A stretch of 64,000 nt of DNA, from the NCBI RefSeq assembly GCF_000719135.1, contig NZ_JOEK01000021.1:1-64000 (forward strand). Reading direction: 5' to 3'. Below the pieces are notes generated by a model. The model searched no databases. It saw only the letters and a program-made list of their open reading frames with translations, and was not told the DNA's origin. The position numbers and the translations under genes are program-made. The number at the start of each line of letters is the position of its first letter. Positions within the stretch are counted from its first letter, which is position 1. Positions 60,601 through 64,000 of the stretch are shown in pieces. Source of the stretch: Streptomyces avicenniae (GTDB taxonomy: Bacteria > Actinomycetota > Actinomycetes > Streptomycetales > Streptomycetaceae).

Positions 60601-61525
60601 CGCGGTTGGTGAGGATCGCGTCGTCCAGCGCGAACGTGTGGGTGCGCCACTCGCCCGAGCCCGTGAGCTGGACCACCGGGGTGGGCCAGAACCGGTCGAT
60701 GAGTTCCTCGCCCGGGGAGTCGTAGTGCAGGAGGAAGCCGCCGGTGCCCTCGTCGAGGTAGTCGATGCTGACCAGCACGGGGCCCGTGTGGTCGTAGGCG
60801 TAGGTGTCGTCCACGCTGGCGTAGACGAAGCCGGTGCCCCCGGCCTGGTCGGTGCGCCAGTAGCCGCGGCCCTCGTGCTCGCCGGTGATCAGCGCGTCGG
60901 GGTTGTCGCCCGCGCGGACGGACAGGGCCCGGGTGTCGAGCGAGGCGCCGAGGTCGGCGGAGGCGCCGACGGCGCTCACGCGCAGCGCGGCCACCGTGAC
61001 GTCGGCGGCCTGGCCGTCCTGCTCACCGCTGAGGACGAGGCCGTCCGCCCCGTCGGCGGGGGCCTCGATGGCGGTGGTGCGCCACGTGTCGGAGCCGGTC
61101 AGGGCGATCCGCTGGACGGTCCCGCCCGCGGTCAGCAGGAGGTCGCCCTCGCCCGCGTCGCGGTAGGTGACGCTGGCGCCCAGGATGCTGTCGCCCGGCA
61201 GGTCGGTCAGCCAGTCCTGGTCGAAGGCGAACGTCAGCTCACCGGTACCGGCGGCGACGTCGGTGCCCCAGAATCCCCGGCCGTCCAGCTCTCCGGTGCG
61301 CAGCCCCGCCGGGTCCTGGCCCGCGGAGGCGTCGATGCCCAGGGTCTCGGGCTCGGGGCCGAGGTCGGCGCCGAGGCCCTGCGGGTACATCAGTTGGCCG
61401 ACCGGCGGCTGCGCGGCGTGGGCGGCGGGCAGCGCGGGGACCATCACGAGGGAGAGCAGGAGCAGCAGGATCGTGACGGCCCGCGCTCTGGGCGGCCCGG
61501 TGGTGGGTGTGGGCGGGGAATGCAC
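57617..61525 (-). CDS. Secreted multidomain protein with discoidin and two pectate-lyase-like beta-helix domains
   Basis: 1,302 residues from GTG 61525 with GGGAGGT upstream. A signal peptide ends near PALPAAHAA. Two beta-sandwich units (about 40-330) precede a helical FIVAR-like segment (about 335-400: LDRLIGTAERIHDAAREGER). An F5/8 type C (CBM32-like) domain follows at about 405-540 (AAVDGDAGTSWVSG, RYVRISLTGYMEA). Two beta-helices come next: about 560-930 (VADFDAVRYGADPSGRRDST, GGGTVWLPAGTYRV) and 940-1230 (GVGVLPERDATRAIQRALDR, GGGIVYLRAGWYRVDG). A C-terminal repeat (YRFDHWTADGEPLDGG) ends it. It is probably a glucanase or polysaccharide lyase; catalytic residues are not certain. Confidence 0.82.
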   Translation of the reverse strand: MHSPPTPTTGPPRARAVTILLLLLSLVMVPALPAAHAAQPPVGQLMYPQGLGADLGPEPETLGIDASAGQDPAGLRTGELDGRGFWGTDVAAGTGELTFAFDQDWLTDLPGDSILGASVTYRDAGEGDLLLTAGGTVQRIALTGSDTWRTTAIEAPADGADGLVLSGEQDGQAADVTVAALRVSAVGASADLGASLDTRALSVRAGDNPDALITGEHEGRGYWRTDQAGGTGFVYASVDDTYAYDHTGPVLVSIDYLDEGTGGFLLHYDSPGEELIDRFWPTPVVQLTGSGEWRTHTFALDDAILTNRANGADFRFAAEGGDVSVGAIRVTALAAALEPAAGLDRLIGTAERIHDAAREGERDGQFPAGAKAQLAAAIEAAAEIAGQDDLTGDQAKEALAALREELVTFEARAVNTNLAVGATATASSGDRAAAAVDGDAGTSWVSGTAGDGEWLTVDLGRRQRINDVRVTFGARLSTEFEVQVSTDGRRFKDVRLAGGTEPNREVRLRFDTEQARYVRISLTGYMEAANTQTISEVEVRKERTVTPRPRLVDTRFSSEGNIVADFDAVRYGADPSGRRDSTAAIQQAILDCYDAGGGTVWLPAGTYRVTDTVEVFAFCTLRGDRRDPDTRGRDYGTVITADVPAGEDGPVLFRVGGSAGVSGLTTWYPEQDAEDPVPYNYTFQIPGRAWASDENYMMSTVTDVTMLNSYRGIGLSTMANDRGQAPSNGQVHESATVRNIRGTVLFDGATAYNGADVGTWENIVLDNSYWADAPAAYDPPARATLDAWTREHGTGLTLGDLEWDQFHRVRVSDYRTGIHVVPGQRAEFTGSFLETEVRRTDTALLVDGIDNRWGMQLADSVLEGSVAAVDNNAAGYVKLTDVELTGAVEGTVHQLTGELPERYEPAPTPQARRATLYDVDAPHGVGVLPERDATRAIQRALDRAGRAGGGIVYLRAGWYRVDGHLDVPRGVELRGASAGPNRDLLGSSGGTVLMAREGRGTEDAATATAFITLSGNGAGVTGLRVFYPENSAAPAEGVAAYPYAIRGDADGVYVVNVGLPNAWSGVDMGDSDDFLVRKLAGAYFNGGIRVGASEDGRIEGVLSNGNATARVGYALAGWGLESSIFPQVIDRYTRAQSDLVTVDGASGLRTLNVFGYGYRNGLVVTAGEATAYQLGTDNLNADGVVVSAADGTDVTAVNLARYNGATSSGPVNLVNVMAINMVSDPVAAAAEPAEAGTVTLGGHQVEPGRYERGSTVTARAEAAEGYRFDHWTADGEPLDGGASLTLTVEGPLDLTAHFTATD

Positions 61526-61555
61526 GGTCTACCTCCCGGTAGGAACGGGGCGGGC

Positions 61556-61783
61556 TCAGGCGGAGAGTGCGTGAGGCGCGAGGGCGGGACGTGTCGGGCC
61601 GGTACGGCTGGTGGCGTGGTCCCGGCGGGACGGCCCGGGGGTGCCCGGCTGGTGGGGGCAGCGCGGTGCGGGGCGCGCCGGAGGGGGGCGGACGGGCGTG
61701 ACGGTGACGGCCGTCCGCCGACCGTGCGGGGCCAGGGCGCGCCGGTCGTCCCCGGGCGGCAGCGGCTGGTCACGTGCGGTCAT
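61556..61783 (-). CDS. Possible 75-residue small ORF ahead of the beta-helix gene
   Basis: ATG 61783 has a strong ribosome site (GAAGGGG, 5 nt spacing) and lies 26 nt after the predicted start of a near-consensus promoter. The protein (MTARDQPLPPGDDRRALAPH...) is rich in Pro, Arg and Ala and resembles no known family. Its stop is 30 bp before the beta-helix GTG. It may be a leader or a small protein, or chance. Confidence 0.4.
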   Translation of the reverse strand: MTARDQPLPPGDDRRALAPHGRRTAVTVTPVRPPPARPAPRCPHQPGTPGPSRRDHATSRTGPTRPALAPHALSA

Positions 61784-61997
61784 GCGATCCCCTTCGAAGC
61801 GCTGTGACGGGGGTCATGTAAATCCAATGGATGGACTAAGTCAATCCTCCCGGACCGAGGAATCTTCGCGAACTCCGGTCAGCGCAGCCCAAATCGGGCG
61901 CACCCGACCATCCGAAGGAGACTTACTGCGCACCACCACCCCTCCGAAATGGCACACTAATTCCTTTACAGTCGGGGCGACGGTGTTGGATGTGCCC
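61784..61997. other. Divergent promoter region of beta-helix and ROK genes
   Basis: AT-rich by the standards of the window. It holds the leftward promoter/operator at 61816-61844. Rightward, CTTTACAGT near 61970 could be a -10 region for the ROK gene, without a clear -35. Confidence 0.45.
61816..61844 (-). promoter_or_regulatory. Near-consensus promoter with two inverted repeats
   Basis: Leftward TTGACT (61844-61839) and TTACAT (61821-61816) are 17 nt apart, close to the housekeeping consensus. GACT-A-AGTC (61834-61842) overlaps the -35, and ATCCA-A-TGGAT (61822-61832) fills the spacer next to the -10. They are candidate sites for the divergent ROK regulator. Confidence 0.65.
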
Positions 61998-64000
61998 ATG
62001 CGTGACCACCAGGAACTCCCGCTGTCCGAGTCCGACCGTGCCGCGCTGCTCACCTGGTCACGGGCCCGGTCCGACCGGTCCGTCCGGGCGCGGATCGTGC
62101 TCGACGCGGCGCGAGGCGTCTCGGTCTCGGAGAGCGCCAGGGCGCTCGGGGTCTCCCGGCCCACCGTGACGTCCTGGCGCAACCGCTACGCCGCGCAGGG
62201 GCTGTCGGGGCTCGAACACCGGCCGCGCACCGGCCGCCCGCCGCGGATCGACGAGGCGGAGGTCGTCGCCGCCACGCTGGCGGGCCCGCCCCCGCCGCGG
62301 CGCGCCTGGTCGGCGCGGGCGCTCGCCGACCACCTGGGGATCTCGCACACCGCGCTCGGCGGGGTGTGGCGGCGCTGGGGCGTGGACGGCGAGAGCCCGG
62401 CGCCGGTGACGCTGCCGTTCTCCCCGCCGCTGACGTGCCACCGCCCGGTGGTGCTCGAACTGTGGCGGGACGGCGGGCGGACCGCGCTGCTGCTGGCCGA
62501 GAGCCCTGCGGAGCCGGGCCGTGGCGGCGCCCCTGCCCCGGCGGACGAACGGCAGGCGTTCGCCGCCTCGCTGGCCGCCGCGGCGGCGGGACCGCCGGGC
62601 GGCGACGCGGCGGACACGGCGGAGGCGCCCGGCGCCCTGCGCGAGACGCACGCGGGGGCCGGTCGGCTGCACCTGCTGCTGTGGGACGGGGACCGGCGGG
62701 CGGCCGACCCGCCCGTCCCCGGCGGCGGGCCGACGGTCCACCGGGCGCGCGAGTTCACCGGCTGGCGGCAGACGCTGGCCGTGCTGTGCCTGCTCGAAAT
62801 GCTGCACCGCCCCCGCGCCGCCCGTCCGGCGCTCGACTCGCTGGTGTCCGCGCTGCGTTCCGGCGCGGCGCACTGGCGGCGACCTGGCGACGAGGACGCG
62901 CCTGAGCCGCCGCCGCGCGCGCCGCGCGCCTTCGACCAGCTGGCGCTCGGCTCGTTCAACGAGAAGCTGGTGATCGAGTCGATCAGGGAGGCGGGGGCGC
63001 TGAGCCGGGTGGAGATCGCGCGGCGCACCGGGCTGACGCCGCAGGCCGTCTCCCGGATCACCCGCAACCTGCTCACCGAGCGGTTCCTCGTGGAGGACAC
63101 CCACCGGCCGTCGGGCAAGGGCAAGCCCCGGGTGCCGCTGCGGCTGCGGGCGGACGCGGCCTGCGCCGTCGGCATCCATCTCGACCCGGAGATGATCACG
63201 CAGGTGCTCGTGGACCTGTGCGGCGGTGTGGTGGACCAGCGGCAGCTCCCGCTGCGCGGGCGCAGCGACCCGGCGTGGGTGATCGGGCGGATGACCGCGA
63301 TGGCGCGCGAGGCCGTCGCCGCTTCGGGGATGCGCGCCGAGACCCTGCTCGGGGTGGGCATCTCGGTGCCGGGGCCGCTGGACGCCGACGCCGGGGTGAT
63401 CCTGGATCCGCCGCTGTTCGACGGCTGGCGCGACGTGCCGTTGCGCGCCACGCTCGCCGCGCAGCTCGGCGTGCCGGTCACCGTCGAGAAGGACGCGACC
63501 GCAGCCGCCATCGGCGAGCGCTGGATCGGCGCGGCGGAGCGGGCGGGCGACTTCGTCTACCTCTACCTGGGCACGGGTGCGGGCTGCGGCGCGTTCCTGA
63601 ACGGGGACGTCTACCGGGGCCGTACCGGCAACGCGGGCGAGTTCGGGCAGCTCTGCGCGCTGGCGGTCGGGCGGTTCACGCCGGACGGCGGCCCGGCGAT
63701 GGTCGCCGAGTGCGCCCCGATGTCGGCGGTGGTGGACAAGGCGGTGGCGGCGGGTCTTGACGTGCCGCGGCGGCCGGGTTCGTACGCGCGGGTGTGCGCC
63801 GCGGCGGCGGCGGGCGATCCGCGGGCGGTGCGCGCGGTCCAGGAGGTCGCCCGGGTGGTGGCCATGGGCGCGAGCGGGGTGACCGACCTGCTGGACACCA
63901 CGATGCTGGTGGTCGGCGGGCCGGCCGTGCCCGCGCCGGTGGCGGACCTGTACCTGACGGAGATCGGCGCGGCGGTGAACCGGTTCCCGGTGGCCCGCAG
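61998..64000 (+). CDS. ROK-family regulator with N-terminal IS630-transposase-type HTH (partial at window end)
   Basis: An open frame of 667 codons from ATG 61998 to the window edge. Residues about 1-130 read like an IS630/homeodomain-type HTH (LSESDRAALLTWSRARSDRS, GVSVSESARALGVSRPTVTS, GLSGLEHRPRTGRPPRI, RAWSARALADHLGISHTALG). A middle part (130-310) has no clear family. About 319-367 is a MarR-like HTH (FNEKLVIESIREAGALSRVE, RTGLTPQAVSRITRNLLTE), then a ROK domain (GVGISVPGPLDADAGVILDP, EKDATAAAIGERW, YLGTGAGCGAFLNG, GNAGEFGQL). The ROK zinc motif CxCGxxGC is absent. Typical ROK repressors have about 400 residues. It probably controls the divergent beta-helix gene in response to a sugar. 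Confidence 0.82.
   Translation, partial: MRDHQELPLSESDRAALLTWSRARSDRSVRARIVLDAARGVSVSESARALGVSRPTVTSWRNRYAAQGLSGLEHRPRTGRPPRIDEAEVVAATLAGPPPPRRAWSARALADHLGISHTALGGVWRRWGVDGESPAPVTLPFSPPLTCHRPVVLELWRDGGRTALLLAESPAEPGRGGAPAPADERQAFAASLAAAAAGPPGGDAADTAEAPGALRETHAGAGRLHLLLWDGDRRAADPPVPGGGPTVHRAREFTGWRQTLAVLCLLEMLHRPRAARPALDSLVSALRSGAAHWRRPGDEDAPEPPPRAPRAFDQLALGSFNEKLVIESIREAGALSRVEIARRTGLTPQAVSRITRNLLTERFLVEDTHRPSGKGKPRVPLRLRADAACAVGIHLDPEMITQVLVDLCGGVVDQRQLPLRGRSDPAWVIGRMTAMAREAVAASGMRAETLLGVGISVPGPLDADAGVILDPPLFDGWRDVPLRATLAAQLGVPVTVEKDATAAAIGERWIGAAERAGDFVYLYLGTGAGCGAFLNGDVYRGRTGNAGEFGQLCALAVGRFTPDGGPAMVAECAPMSAVVDKAVAAGLDVPRRPGSYARVCAAAAAGDPRAVRAVQEVARVVAMGASGVTDLLDTTMLVVGGPAVPAPVADLYLTEIGAAVNRFPVAR

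Noticed and set aside
57050..61807. 1,585-codon + strand frame
   Set aside because: The longest frame of the window, but it is the mirror of the beta-helix gene; composition is Gly/Ala/Val/Arg-rich without motifs.
62058..63511. Long - strand frames opposite the ROK gene
   Set aside because: The + strand frame carries intact HTH and ROK motifs and is open to the window end; the opposite frames show no domains.

Overview
The window is very GC-rich DNA with strong third-position GC bias, frequent GTG starts, ATGA/GTGA start-stop overlaps and actinobacterial gene families (SARP/BTAD regulator, TerD, SigK-RskA, ricin-type CBM13 modules, ROK repressor). It fits the chromosome of a Streptomyces or close relative. 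There is no rRNA, tRNA, CRISPR array or intact transposase. The truncated Tap-like telomere protein gene at the left edge, the decayed genes and the many secreted or catabolic functions suggest an accessory region rather than the conserved core; that is inference.

Layout. 0-8 kb: a truncated Tap-like gene, then a DHA2 MFS exporter and an SDR oxidoreductase diverging from a large SARP-NB-ARC-TPR regulator, followed by decayed DNA. 8.1-16.1 kb: an aromatic-acid module. An ABC importer operon, opened by a 20-codon leader ORF, converges on an operon for a flavin hydroxylase, a gentisate 1,2-dioxygenase and a fumarylacetoacetate-hydrolase-family enzyme, with an IclR regulator behind an internal hairpin. 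16.1-17.6 kb: an imine-reductase-like pseudogene and unassigned DNA. 17.6-21.4 kb: TerD, a DUF4331 protein, an EntS-like MFS exporter and a Dabb protein. 21.5-25.8 kb: a SigK-type regulon (ECF sigma factor, RskA anti-sigma factor, membrane-anchored sulfite-oxidase-like molybdoenzyme, fasciclin lipoprotein) with two matching promoters. 25.9-31.3 kb: VOC protein, membrane-anchored Mrr-like nuclease, NmrA-like protein, lipoproteins, a secreted protein and a HEAT-repeat protein. 31.4-37 kb: three CBM13 proteins, two of them a translationally coupled pair of sugar-oxidation enzymes (GSDH-PKD-CBM-CBM13 and ThuA-DUF1080-CBM13). 37.5-40.5 kb: carbonic anhydrase, metY and metX, with metX apparently starting at CTG. 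40.7-57.5 kb: small enzymes and regulators, including an S9 peptidase, a GntR/mannonate-dehydratase-like pair and a TetR/SDR/SnoaL unit (both with visible palindromic operators), a CDF exporter, RidA, a D-aminoacylase-like enzyme, a glycosyltransferase, GNAT and an APH-like kinase. 57.6-64 kb: a 1,302-residue secreted double beta-helix protein diverging from an unusual ROK regulator that carries an IS630-transposase-type HTH at its N-terminus and runs off the window.

Most functional calls rest on recognisable family motifs read by eye; no database search was possible. Operators and promoters are proposals from inverted repeats and spacing.
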